From positions 1-64,000 of the forward strand of contig NZ_JXSS01000062.1 in the NCBI RefSeq assembly GCF_000855665.1: a stretch of DNA of 64,000 nucleotides, read 5' to 3'. A program made the translations under genes and the position numbers. The stretch is from Lysobacter sp. A03 (GTDB taxonomy: Bacteria > Pseudomonadota > Gammaproteobacteria > Xanthomonadales > Xanthomonadaceae). Numbering within the stretch: position 1 is the first letter of the stretch; each line of letters opens with the position of its first letter. Of the stretch, positions 11,084-19,027 are shown one piece after another. A model generated the notes under the pieces. The model was not told the DNA's origin and did not search any database. It saw only the letters and a program-made list of their open reading frames with translations.

Positions 11084-12240
11084 TGGAAAGTACGGATCCG
11101 CTGGTCGAAATCGCCCGCTTCCTGCGGCGGCTGCAATGGGCGGCGCTCGCGGTGGCGTTGTGCTGGCTGGTGTGGCTGCTGTCGCCGGTGCTGTCCCCGT
11201 TTGTGCTGGGCGCTTTACTGGGCTGGCTGGGCGATCCGCTGGTGGACCGGCTGGAGCGTGCGGGGCGTTCGCGCAACACCGCAGTGTTGCTCGTGTTCAC
11301 TGCGATGACGCTGTTTGTGGTGCTTGGCCTGGTGCTGCTGGTGCCGCTTATCCAGGAGCAGATCGTGACCCTGATCGACTCCATCCCCGGCTACCAGCAA
11401 TGGATCATCAGCACCGCCATGCCGTGGATCGAGATGCGCACCGGCATGGAAATCACCGGATGGCTGGACCTCAATCACCTGATTGAACTGATCCGGTCCA
11501 ACTGGGAGAGTGCGGGCGGATTTGCCAGCAACCTGCTGGGCTACATGTCGCGCTCCAGTTTTGCCCTGATCGCGCTGGCGGCCAACATCGCGTTGCTGCC
11601 GGTGGTGACGTTTTTCGCCCTGCGCGACTGGGACCTGCTGGTCGCGCGCGTGGCGTCGTTGATCCCGCGTGACCATCTGCAGATCGTCACCCGGCTGGTC
11701 ACCCAGTCAAGTGATGTGCTGAGTGGATTCCTGCGCGGGCAGTTCCTGGTCATGCTTGCGCTGGGCGTTATCTACGCCGTCGGCCTGTGGGGCGTGGGCC
11801 TGGACCTGGGGATCCTGATCGGCATCATCGGCGGCATCCTGACCTTCGTTCCCTACGTTGGGCCGGCAACCGTGCTGGTGCTGGGCTGCATAGCCGCGGT
11901 GGTGCAATACGGGGACTGGCAGCACTTTCTGGCGGTCCTGGTGGTGTTCGGCGTCGGCCAGCTCGTTGAGAGCTATTGGCTGACGCCGAAGCTGGTCGGC
12001 GATCGCATCGGCCTGCACCCAGTTGCGGTGATCTTTGCCGTGCTCGCGGGCGGCCAGCTGTTCGGCTTCCTCGGCATGCTCATCGCCCTGCCGTGCGCGG
12101 CTGTCGTGAACGTGTTGCTGCGCTATGCGGAGGAGCGCTATACCCACAGCCGCCTCTACTCCGGCGCGCCGTCGCCGATGATCATGGTCGGCGACGAACC
12201 GATGCAGCCGGTGGTTCCCTCGGAGCCAAGGGGCGAGTGA
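11083..12240 (+). CDS. AI-2E family transporter (PerM/YdiK-type permease)
   Basis: This 385-residue integral membrane protein belongs to the AI-2E transporter family (UPF0118). Paired hydrophobic helices lie at the N terminus (about 17-55 and 63-90). A hydrophilic middle region follows, then a C-terminal bundle with LGVIYAVGLWGVGLDLGILI, GIIGGILTFVPYVGP and the HPVAVIFAVLAGGQLFGFLGM signature of the family. Substrate is unknown; proven members move quorum signals, auxin-like compounds or Na+/H+. The start overlaps the DUF2066 stop by one base, and its stop overlaps the hda GTG, so all three are probably one transcript. Confidence 0.88.
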   Translation: MESTDPLVEIARFLRRLQWAALAVALCWLVWLLSPVLSPFVLGALLGWLGDPLVDRLERAGRSRNTAVLLVFTAMTLFVVLGLVLLVPLIQEQIVTLIDSIPGYQQWIISTAMPWIEMRTGMEITGWLDLNHLIELIRSNWESAGGFASNLLGYMSRSSFALIALAANIALLPVVTFFALRDWDLLVARVASLIPRDHLQIVTRLVTQSSDVLSGFLRGQFLVMLALGVIYAVGLWGVGLDLGILIGIIGGILTFVPYVGPATVLVLGCIAAVVQYGDWQHFLAVLVVFGVGQLVESYWLTPKLVGDRIGLHPVAVIFAVLAGGQLFGFLGMLIALPCAAVVNVLLRYAEERYTHSRLYSGAPSPMIMVGDEPMQPVVPSEPRGE

Positions 12241-12989
12241 AATCCGCCCCTCCAGCCGCCCCTGTACGGGGCTCTCGGGGTGCGGTACTGCCGGATTCGG
12301 GCGTACCGCAATTGCCATTGGCCCTGCGTTATCCGGCCGACCAGCGACTGGATACCTTCGTTGATCCGCCGGCGGGCGCACTCGAACAGTTGATCGCGCT
12401 GGCGAAGGGCGAGGGCAGTGACTGGCTTTATCTCGCCGGTCCGCGGGGTGCCGGCAAGACCCATCTGTTGCTGGGAACCTGCGCCGCGGCGGAAGCCGCT
12501 GGTCGCCGTGCCGCCTATCTGCCGCTTGCAGCGGCGGCCGGTCGCCTGCGCGATGCGCTGGAGGCACTGGAAGGCAATGACCTGCTCGCGCTGGACGGTC
12601 TGGATGTTGTGGCGGGCCAGCGCGATGACGAAATCGCCTTGTTTGACGTCCACAACCGCGCCCGAGCCGCCGGCACCCGCATCGTTTATGCGGCGCGTGG
12701 CACTCCGGATGACCTCGCGCTCGTGCTGCCGGACCTGCGCTCCCGCCTGTCCCAATGCAGCCGGATCAACCTGCAGTCGCTGGACGACGATGGCCGCCGC
12801 GAGGTGCTGCGCCAGCGCGCTCGGCGCCGGGGCTGGGTGCTGGAAGATGCGGCGCTGGACTGGTTGCTCAAGCGGGTGGAGCGTGACCTCGCCGGCCTGA
12901 CCGCCTTGCTCGACCGGCTGGACCGGGCGTCACTTGCCGCGCAACGACGGATTACCGTGCCATTCCTGCGTCAGGTGCTGAACGGCTGA
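12237..12989 (+). CDS. hda: DnaA regulatory inactivator Hda
   Basis: Hda is a DnaA-like AAA+ protein that, with the DNA-loaded sliding clamp, stimulates hydrolysis of DnaA-ATP and so limits re-initiation. A GTG at 12237 overlapping the previous stop gives a 250-residue protein. A clamp-binding QLPLAL lies at about 25-30. Walker A is GPRGAGKT at about 68-75, the Walker B-like segment is LLALDGLD, and an arginine-finger-type DLRSRLSQC follows. The last 38 bp overlap the 3' end of convergent murU. Any in-frame extension upstream lies inside the permease gene. Confidence 0.92.
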   Translation: MKSAPPAAPVRGSRGAVLPDSGVPQLPLALRYPADQRLDTFVDPPAGALEQLIALAKGEGSDWLYLAGPRGAGKTHLLLGTCAAAEAAGRRAAYLPLAAAAGRLRDALEALEGNDLLALDGLDVVAGQRDDEIALFDVHNRARAAGTRIVYAARGTPDDLALVLPDLRSRLSQCSRINLQSLDDDGRREVLRQRARRRGWVLEDAALDWLLKRVERDLAGLTALLDRLDRASLAAQRRITVPFLRQVLNG

Positions 12990-13683
12990 GCGACGCGTCC
13001 AGTTCGGCCAGGCGCTGCGGCGTGCCAACGTCTGTCCACCGGCCGCGGTGGTGTTCACCGGTGACTGCGCCCGTCCGCATTGCATGGCGCAGTAGCGGCG
13101 CCAGCGGGAAACGCGGCCGTGTGTCGACTGCCACGTCCGACGCTCCGATCACGGCATTCCAGTCTGCCAGCAGCGAAGGCCGGTAGACGCCGATGCCGGC
13201 GAAGGTCTGCCGATTCGGGTCATCCATCGACAGCACGCCTGCGCGACCCAGTGAAAAGTCCCCCTCCGGGTTGTGTTCCGGGTTGTCGACAAGCACCAGG
13301 TGGGCCTCGCCCGTCGGCTCCCTTGGCAGCAGGGCGAGATCGAAATCACTCCACACATCGCCGTTCACCGTGATGAACGGAATCTCGTGACCCAGAAAGT
13401 CGAGCGCATGCAGCATGCCGCCGCCGGTTTCCAGAGGTTCCGCCCCTTCGTACGAGTAATGCAGCTTCAGTCCCCATTGGCGTCCATCGCCAAGCGCCGG
13501 CTCGAACTGTTCCGCCAGCCAACTGGTGTTGATCACTACCTCACGCACGCCGATGCCGGCCAGTCGCTCCAGGTGCCACACGATCAACGGCTTGCCGCCA
13601 ACGCCTAGCAGCGGTTTGGGCACGCTGTCGGTCAGCGGCCGCATGCGCTCGCCGCGGCCCGCGGCCAGAACCAGCGCCTTCAT
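12952..13683 (-). CDS. murU: N-acetylmuramate alpha-1-phosphate uridylyltransferase MurU
   Basis: MurU converts MurNAc 1-phosphate to UDP-MurNAc in the Pseudomonas-type peptidoglycan recycling route, which bypasses de novo MurA/MurB synthesis. The 243-residue protein has the nucleotidyltransferase signature LAAGRGERMRPLTDSVPKPL at about 6-25. It also has HYSYEGAEPLETGGG, an acidic VNGDVWSDFD metal site, and C-terminal GRWTDVGTPQRL. The ATG at 13683 overlaps the amgK stop by 4 bp. The 3' end overlaps hda by 38 bp. A generic glucose-1-phosphate thymidylyltransferase-like role is the main alternative; pairing with amgK favours MurU. Confidence 0.88.
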   Translation of the reverse strand: MKALVLAAGRGERMRPLTDSVPKPLLGVGGKPLIVWHLERLAGIGVREVVINTSWLAEQFEPALGDGRQWGLKLHYSYEGAEPLETGGGMLHALDFLGHEIPFITVNGDVWSDFDLALLPREPTGEAHLVLVDNPEHNPEGDFSLGRAGVLSMDDPNRQTFAGIGVYRPSLLADWNAVIGASDVAVDTRPRFPLAPLLRHAMRTGAVTGEHHRGRWTDVGTPQRLAELDASLSRSAPDAGMAR

Positions 13684-14705
13684 GCCGGTGGCTGGAACGG
13701 GCGGGCCGTCATCGCCGGTTTGACCTGGCGATCGATGATGTCGGCCAGCTCGGCCAGTTCCGGATATCGCGGCAGGACGGCATCCAGGTAACCGATGAAT
13801 CTTGGCGCGTCGGCGAGGTAGCGCGGCTTGCCATCGCGATGCCAGAGGCGGGCGAAGATGCCCAGTATCTTCAGGTGGCGCTGCACGCCGATCAGGTCGG
13901 CGTCGCACTGGAACCGGTCCAGCGTGGGCACCGGCAGGCCGGCGGCGGCTGCGCGCGCGTGGTAACGGCCAAGCCACTCCTGGACCTTGGCTTCCGGCCA
14001 GCTCAGGAACGCATCCTTGAACAGGCTGATCGGGTCATAGGCGATCGGTCCGCGGACGGCGTCCTGGAAGTCGAGCACGGCCGGTCCGTCGTCCGCCGGC
14101 ATCAGGTTGCGCGGCATGAAATCACGGTGGACGAATACCTGCGGCTGAGCCAGCGCGGCATCCACCAGGAAACGGTTGGCCTCAGCGAGCGCCGCCTGCT
14201 CGGCTGCTGACAGCTGGATGCCGAGGTGACGGTCAAGGAACCAGTCCGGAAACAGCGCCAGTTCGCGCTCCAGCAGGGCGTCATCGTAGGCGGGCAGGTC
14301 GGCTGCGCACGGCAGCGCCTGCAGCTTCAGCAGCTGGCCGATCGCCGCGTTGAACAAGGCATCGGCGTTGTCGCCGGTAATGACCTGCAGATAGGTAGGA
14401 CCGCCGAGGTCTTCCATCAGCACGAAACCCGTACGTTCATCCTGAGCGGCAACGTGCGGCGCCCGAACGCCGTGGCTTTCCAGCAGATCGCGCACGCTCA
14501 GCCACGGCCCGACGTCCTCCTTGTCGGGAGGCGAGTCCATCACGATCCAGGGTTTGCCGTCGTGTCCCGCGCTGCGCCAGTAACTGCGGAAACCCGCATC
14601 CATTGATGCGCGCTCGAGGGTCAGCGCGGGGTGGCCGGACGCGTGGCGGGCCCATTCGAGACGCGCATCGGCACGCTCGCTGGACTCGGCAACAACCTGG
14701 TTCAT
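13680..14705 (-). CDS. amgK: N-acetylmuramate/N-acetylglucosamine anomeric kinase AmgK
   Basis: AmgK phosphorylates the anomeric carbon of MurNAc (and GlcNAc), feeding MurU. The 341-residue protein has an aminoglycoside-phosphotransferase fold. The catalytic loop is FVHRDFMPRNLM and the metal-binding segment is AVLDFQDAVRGP. The N-lobe contains TGFVLMEDLGGPTYLQ, which resembles the family hinge. It is directly upstream of murU with a 4-bp overlap, the arrangement of the Pseudomonas recycling pair. Confidence 0.88.
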   Translation of the reverse strand: MNQVVAESSERADARLEWARHASGHPALTLERASMDAGFRSYWRSAGHDGKPWIVMDSPPDKEDVGPWLSVRDLLESHGVRAPHVAAQDERTGFVLMEDLGGPTYLQVITGDNADALFNAAIGQLLKLQALPCAADLPAYDDALLERELALFPDWFLDRHLGIQLSAAEQAALAEANRFLVDAALAQPQVFVHRDFMPRNLMPADDGPAVLDFQDAVRGPIAYDPISLFKDAFLSWPEAKVQEWLGRYHARAAAAGLPVPTLDRFQCDADLIGVQRHLKILGIFARLWHRDGKPRYLADAPRFIGYLDAVLPRYPELAELADIIDRQVKPAMTARPFQPPA

Positions 14706-14766
14706 GCAATCTCCGATGGCCGCCGGGCGGGGCGGCAGGCGATGAGGTTAATGGGGCTGTGGTGGA

Positions 14767-15030
14767 TCAGCGACGCGTGGATCGGCGGCGTTCGCGGAAC
14801 ATTTCCTGCACCACCAGCAGGAGCATCGCGGCGATGATGGCCAAGGCCCACATCAGCACTCGACTGGTGACGCCCATTTCGGTGGCCAGCCAGCCGCCGG
14901 CCAATGCGCCGACGATGCCGAGCACGATGGTGGTGATCCAGCCCATCGGGTCCGGGCCGGGTTTGAAAAGCCGGGCGAGGATGCCGATGACCGCGCCGCC
15001 GGCGACGTAACCCAGGACTCCGTTGAACAT
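14767..15030 (-). CDS. GlsB/YeaQ/YmgE family small membrane protein
   Basis: This 87-residue membrane protein starts MFNGVLGYVAGGAVIGILAR. Glycine-rich helices lie at about 4-21, 29-47 and 54-72, with GWITTIVLGIVGALAGGWLA and a basic tail ERRRSTRR. The family (transglycosylase-associated/YeaQ) is stress-linked in several bacteria, but its activity is not proven. I used the ATG at 15030 because an alternative start at 15093 adds a non-conserved segment. It stands alone between amgK and the M20 peptidase. Confidence 0.85.
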   Translation of the reverse strand: MFNGVLGYVAGGAVIGILARLFKPGPDPMGWITTIVLGIVGALAGGWLATEMGVTSRVLMWALAIIAAMLLLVVQEMFRERRRSTRR

Positions 15031-15093
15031 GGTGTTCTCCGTTAGAGTGCAGATGGATGCAGCGCCCGCGTTGGCGCGCTGCGTGGAGCACAC

Positions 15094-16608
15094 TCAGCAG
15101 CAGCCGTGATCGCCGCGTTCCTGCACGCTGCCAGCAGCAGCGACGCCGGTGGTCTCCCCGCGCTTTCCGGCTTCGTGGTGACGGGTGATCACGTGGGCCA
15201 CGCTGGCGGTGACCCGCTTGCCCATTGGAATGTGCAGGAATTCGTTGGGTCCGTGTGCATTGGAGTGCGGGCCGAGCACGCCGGTGATCATGAACTGCGC
15301 GCCGGGGAACTTCTCGCCCAGCATGCCCATGAACGGAATCGAGCCGCCTTCGCCCATGTACATCACCGGCTTGCCGAAACAGGCCTGGCTGGCGCCTTCG
15401 ATCGCCTGGGTCAGCCAGGGCGACTGCGCAGGCGCGTTCCAGCCGGTCGAAGACTTCTCCAGCTCCAGCTCGACGTGCGCGCCGTTGGGCGGATTGTCGA
15501 GCAGCGTCTGCTTCAGGATTTCGCCCGCGTGTTTGCCGTCCAGGGTCGGCGGGAGGCGCAGCGAGAGCTTTACCGCAGTATGCGGGCGAAGTACATTTCC
15601 CGCCGAGTCCAGCGAGGGCATGCCGTCAATGCCGGTGACCGAGAGTGCCGGGCGCCAGGTCCGGTTGAGCACCAGTTCGGCCAGGTCCTCGTCCATCGGC
15701 TGCATGCCGTCGAGCAGCGGAAATTTGTCGTACACCGCGGTCCCGAGGACGCCTGCGGCCTGCCGCGCCTGCTCCAGTCGCTCGGCCGGAACCTCGGCGT
15801 GCAGCCCTTCGACGATGATCCGGCCGCTGTCCTCGTCTTCCAGTCGCGAGAGCAACTGGCGCAGGACGCGGAAGCTGGAGGGCACGACGCCGGAGGCATC
15901 GCCCGAATGGACGCCTTCGCTGAGGACCTTGACGGTGAAGTTGCCACCGGCCAGGCCGCGCAGCGAGGTGGTGCACCACAACTGATCGTAGTTGCCACAG
16001 CCCGAATCCAGGCACACCACTAGCGATGGCTTGCCGATGCGCTCCGCAAGATGATCTACGTACGCGGGCAGGTCGTAGCTGCCGGACTCCTCGCAGGCCT
16101 CGATCAGGACCACGCAGCGGGCATGCGGCAGCTTCTGCTCGTGCAGCGCCATCACCGCAGTCAACGAGCCGTAGATCGCATAGCCGTCGTCCGCCCCGCC
16201 GCGCCCGTACAGGCGGTCGCCCTTGATGACGGGTTTCCATGGGCCAAGGTCGTCATCCCATCCGGTCATCTCCGGCTGCTTGTCCAGATGCCCGTAGAGA
16301 AGCACGCAATCCTCGTCGCTGCCGCCGTTGGCGGCCGGGATCTCGATGAAGATCAATGGCGTACGACCTTCCAGTCGCACCACCTCGACCTGCATCCCGG
16401 GGATCGACTGCGCGCGCGCCCAGGTCTCCATCAGCGTTACCGCCTGCTCCATGTAGCCGTGCTCGACCCAGTCGGCGTCGAACATCGGCGACTTGTTCGG
16501 AATGCGGATGTATTCCACCAGTTGGGGGACGATCTCGGCGTCCCACTTGTCGGCCACGAATCGGTCGATGGCAGCGGAATCGATCTGGTTGGCATCCATG
16601 TTGGGCAC
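15094..16608 (-). CDS. M20 family metallopeptidase (dipeptidase-like)
   Basis: This is a 504-residue zinc peptidase of the M20/M28 clan, probably a cytoplasmic dipeptidase or carboxypeptidase since no signal peptide is visible. Metal and catalytic motifs are present in order: LLYGHLDKQPEM (His and catalytic Asp, about 124-135), YGRGGADDGYA (bridging Asp), IEACEESGSYDL (catalytic Glu pair), VVCLDSGCGNYD, and near the C terminus GGSIPFMGML and HGPNEFLHI. A dimerisation insert lies in the middle. The C terminus has an extra low-complexity tail ending DHGCC. The start is either the ATG at 16608 or the one 9 bp inside. Substrate cannot be told from sequence. Confidence 0.92.
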   Translation of the reverse strand: MPNMDANQIDSAAIDRFVADKWDAEIVPQLVEYIRIPNKSPMFDADWVEHGYMEQAVTLMETWARAQSIPGMQVEVVRLEGRTPLIFIEIPAANGGSDEDCVLLYGHLDKQPEMTGWDDDLGPWKPVIKGDRLYGRGGADDGYAIYGSLTAVMALHEQKLPHARCVVLIEACEESGSYDLPAYVDHLAERIGKPSLVVCLDSGCGNYDQLWCTTSLRGLAGGNFTVKVLSEGVHSGDASGVVPSSFRVLRQLLSRLEDEDSGRIIVEGLHAEVPAERLEQARQAAGVLGTAVYDKFPLLDGMQPMDEDLAELVLNRTWRPALSVTGIDGMPSLDSAGNVLRPHTAVKLSLRLPPTLDGKHAGEILKQTLLDNPPNGAHVELELEKSSTGWNAPAQSPWLTQAIEGASQACFGKPVMYMGEGGSIPFMGMLGEKFPGAQFMITGVLGPHSNAHGPNEFLHIPMGKRVTASVAHVITRHHEAGKRGETTGVAAAGSVQERGDHGCC

Positions 16609-16806
16609 CCGAATCTGTAGGGGTAGCCATTGTACCGCCGGCGGTGGACTCGGAATTTCCCTACCCCGCGCCGGGGATCCTCCCTACGCGCGCTTCATGA
16701 CTTGGTTGATTCCGGCAGATGACGCGCTGGGCCAAAGTTCATCCACCGGCACCGATCACGTGCCTTCGGGGATGGAACCCCACACACCACCAACAGGAGT
16801 CAGGTC

Positions 16807-17112
16807 ATGAAGTCACTGCTGATGATTGCAAAAACGCTGGTGCTGTCGATGCTGCTTACCGGTATCGCCTGGGCGCAGGACACGGTGAACATCAATACCG
16901 CCGAGGCCGCGGAAATCGCCCAGGTGCTCACCAACATCGGCCCGGCCAAGGCGCAGGCGATCGTTGAGTACCGCGAAGCCAACGGCGCGTTCCGCAGCGT
17001 CGAGCAACTGGCGATGGTCAAGGGCATCGGCCTGGCGACCATCGAGAAGAACCGCGACCGTATTGCGCTCTCTGCTGCCGGCAAGACCCCGGGGAACATA
17101 GCCCAGCGCTGA
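16807..17112 (+). CDS. ComEA-like helix-hairpin-helix exported protein
   Basis: This 101-residue protein has a signal peptide (hydrophobic at about 8-22, cleavage after AWA). Two helix-hairpin-helix motifs follow: VNINTAEAAEIAQVLTNIGP at about 27-46 and VEQLAMVKGIGLATIEKN further on. This is the small Gram-negative ComEA type, a periplasmic DNA-binding protein that pulls incoming DNA through the secretin during natural transformation. A good ribosome site CAGGAG precedes the ATG. No other competence genes are in the window, so a competence role is inferred from the family only. A structured spacer begins immediately after its stop. Confidence 0.88.
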   Translation: MKSLLMIAKTLVLSMLLTGIAWAQDTVNINTAEAAEIAQVLTNIGPAKAQAIVEYREANGAFRSVEQLAMVKGIGLATIEKNRDRIALSAAGKTPGNIAQR

Positions 17113-17254
17113 CTACACACCACCTGCGTAGACACCGGGATGTCGAAACAGGTGGAGTCGTGGGCAAGGAATGCCCACGCTCAGGGGAGAACCTCTGGAC
17201 AAGGATGTACGCCACCCGCTGCAGAGGGATCTGCAGCGGGTGGCACTGTTTTGG
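17113..17254 (+). ncRNA. Candidate CsrA/RsmA-titrating small RNA (RsmZ/CsrB-like)
   Basis: This 140-nt spacer is a chain of hairpins that present GGA motifs. GACA-CCGGGA-TGTC (17131-17144) sits inside an outer CCACCTG/CAGGTGG stem (17120-17126/17149-17155). GTGGGC-AAGGAAT-GCCCAC is at 17160-17178. CAGGGG-AGAA-CCTCTG at 17182-17197 has its GGA partly in the stem. GGACAAGGATGT at 17197-17208 matches the published CsrA SELEX consensus RUACARGGAUGU at 11 of 12 positions. The last hairpin is a 15-bp perfect stem with a GGGA loop (17211-17244) followed by TTTT. Clustered ANGGA loops plus a terminator are the hallmark of RNAs that sequester CsrA/RsmA. I could not find a convincing promoter; it may instead be processed from the comEA-like 3' UTR. 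Confidence 0.6.
17211..17254 (+). terminator. Strong rho-independent terminator-like hairpin
   Basis: The 15-bp perfect stem is 17211-17225 with 17230-17244, around the tetraloop GGGA. It is followed by ACTGTTTTGG, so the U-run is short and starts 4 nt after the stem. It would end the candidate small RNA and the ComEA-like transcript 56 bp before the HutD-family start. Confidence 0.75.
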
Positions 17255-17309
17255 CCATGCCAGAACGCGCGCAGATGGCAGACTGTCGTTCCCCCTCGAC
17301 CTTTGCGCC

Positions 17310-17891
17310 ATGAACTCGCATGTCATTCCAGCCGCCGATTACCGCCGAGAGCGCTGGCGCAACGGCCTGGGCTGGACAAGTGAAATCAGCCGGGGTGGGG
17401 GTGATCCGGACTGGGACTGGCGCATGTCGATCGCGGAAATCGATGCCGACGCCGCGTTCTCCCGCTTCCTCGGCATCGACCGGGAAATATGCCTGCTGTC
17501 CGGCGGCGGGGTGGACCTGTGTTTCGATGACGGAACACGCCACGGGCTGGAGCCGCCGCACGGGCGGCATCGCTTCCAGGGTGAGCGGGCACTGCAGGCC
17601 GAGCTTCGAGATGGGCCGGTGCAGGTTTGCAACCTGATGTGGCGACGTGACCGCGTGTCAGTCCGGCTCTGGCACCGTCCGCTGGTCGGATCGATGGTGC
17701 TGTTTGCCGAGGAGGGGGAGACATGGCTGCTGCACCTGGTAGCAGGGCAGGCCGTGTTTGCGGGCGACAGTGGGCTCGCCGGGCTGTCTGGTGGCGACAC
17801 TGGTGTACTTTGTTCGAGCGTCGGCGGGCGGGCACGTTATGCGCTCGAGGGTGGCGGCGAGGCCTTGGTCGCGCGAATCACGGCTGTGTAG
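17310..17891 (+). CDS. HutD/Ves family cupin protein
   Basis: This 193-residue protein is of the HutD/Ves family. These are bicupin-like proteins, some encoded with histidine-utilisation genes and one (E. coli Ves) linked to cold stress; no reaction is proven. It starts MNSHVIPAADYRRERWRNGL, and the following GWTSEISR and DWDWRMSIAEIDADAAFSRF are the typical family opening. I chose the ATG at 17310. The frame is open back to 17160, but that part crosses the terminator hairpin and is not conserved-looking. No hut genes are nearby. Confidence 0.82.
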   Translation: MNSHVIPAADYRRERWRNGLGWTSEISRGGGDPDWDWRMSIAEIDADAAFSRFLGIDREICLLSGGGVDLCFDDGTRHGLEPPHGRHRFQGERALQAELRDGPVQVCNLMWRRDRVSVRLWHRPLVGSMVLFAEEGETWLLHLVAGQAVFAGDSGLAGLSGGDTGVLCSSVGGRARYALEGGGEALVARITAV

Positions 17892-17908
17892 TACGGCGTC
17901 CGTTGCGA

Positions 17909-18274
17909 TCAGTACACGTCGCGCCGGTATCGTCCGTCGGCGAGCATGGCTTCCCATAGCGGCTCACCCGCGATGGACGCCAGCGCAGCGTCCACCGCGG
18001 GGGCCATGCCGTTCAGGCTGCCGCAGACGTGGACGGACGCACCACGGTTCAGCCATTCCCGCAGTGCCCCGGCGCGCTCCGCGAGCAGGTGCTGGACGTA
18101 GCGCCGTGTCGCCGTGTCGCGCGAGAAAGCGATGTCCAGCCGTTCGATCGGCCCCGCGCGATGCCACTCCTCGATGTCCTCACGGTAGTGGAAAACGTGG
18201 GTGCTGCTGCGTTCGCCAAAAAGCAGCCAATTGTTGTGTCGACCGGCGTTGATCCGCTCCTGCAACAGCGCGCG
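17909..18274 (-). pseudogene. C-terminal remnant of a CysJ-like NADPH flavoreductase
   Basis: Only the last 120 or so codons of a ferredoxin-NADP reductase-type flavoprotein remain. NNWLLFGERSSTHVFHY, RLDIAFSRDTATRRYVQHLL, SVHVCGSLNGMAPAVDAAL and the terminal GRYRRDVY match the NADPH-binding end of CysJ/PepSY-type reductases. The frame runs R-A-L-L-Q-E-R back to a TAG at 18275-18277, exactly where the family continues with GTGIAPFR. Just 46 bp separate that stop from piuC. The FMN/FAD portions (several hundred residues) are missing. A short TTG start at 18265 is possible but would not give a working reductase. Confidence 0.72.
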
Positions 18275-18322
18275 CTATGGCAGGTGCCGTCAAATCACGC
18301 TGCTGCCGAAAGTGGTTTCGAC

Positions 18323-19015
18323 TCAGGTTTCCGCCCAACGGCGCAAGAGGTTGTGGTACACGCCCGTAAGCTGCAGGACGACCGCGGCATCGGCACCGCT
18401 GCTGGTCAGGGCCTGGATCGCGGTGTCCATCTCGAACAGCATCCGGCGTTGGGCGTCGTCGCGGATCATGCTCTGGATCCAGAAAAACGCGGCCAGCCGG
18501 GCGCCCCGTGTCACCGGCTCGACCATGTGCAGGCTGCTGGAGGGATACAGGATCAGGTCACCCGCGGGCAGCTTCACCTCGTGCGTGCCGTAGATGTCGT
18601 GTATGACAAGCTCGCCGCCGTCGTACTCCTCCGGTTTGGACAGGAACAACGTGCAGGAGATATCGGTGCGCATCGTCGCCGCGACCTGGCCCGGCGGGGC
18701 GGCCGGGGTCATCACCGCGCCATCGACGTGGAGGCCGTAAGTGCCGCCGCCCTGGTAGCAATTGAAGCGCGGCGGCAGGGCGCGCAGGGGCAGGGCGGCG
18801 GCGAAATACAACGGGCTGGCGGCGAGTGCGGCAGTGATGAGCTGCCCCAGTTCGTGACGCACCGGCGAGGCATCGGGCAGTTGCAGGTTGCGCTTGACCC
18901 CAGCACCCTGCGGCCCGACAGTTTCGCGGCCGTCGGTCCACGCCGCGCCTTCCAGCGCTGCGCGGATCCGGGCCAGGGTCTCGTCGTCCAGTACGCCAGG
19001 GACATGCAACAGCAT
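18323..19015 (-). CDS. piuC: PKHD-type Fe(II)/2-oxoglutarate hydroxylase PiuC
   Basis: This 230-residue Fe(II)- and 2-oxoglutarate-dependent dioxygenase is of the PiuC/YbiX type, whose genes accompany siderophore receptors. Iron ligands are visible in GLHVDGAVM (HxD, at about 94-102) and [19 protein letters not shown] (distal His and the 2-oxoglutarate-binding Arg). The N terminus [18 protein letters not shown] is typical. It lies 12 bp after the TonB receptor stop, so it is in the same operon, probably iron-repressed. The substrate of the family is unknown. Confidence 0.93.
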   Translation of the reverse strand: MLLHVPGVLDDETLARIRAALEGAAWTDGRETVGPQGAGVKRNLQLPDASPVRHELGQLITAALAASPLYFAAALPLRALPPRFNCYQGGGTYGLHVDGAVMTPAAPPGQVAATMRTDISCTLFLSKPEEYDGGELVIHDIYGTHEVKLPAGDLILYPSSSLHMVEPVTRGARLAAFFWIQSMIRDDAQRRMLFEMDTAIQALTSSGADAAVVLQLTGVYHNLLRRWAET

Positions 19016-19027
19016 CGCGGGCTCCGA

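Noticed and set aside
17160-17309. Longer HutD-family protein beginning at 17160
   Set aside because: The extra 50 codons cross the strong hairpin and the candidate small RNA and do not resemble the family; the ATG at 17310 gives the expected N terminus.
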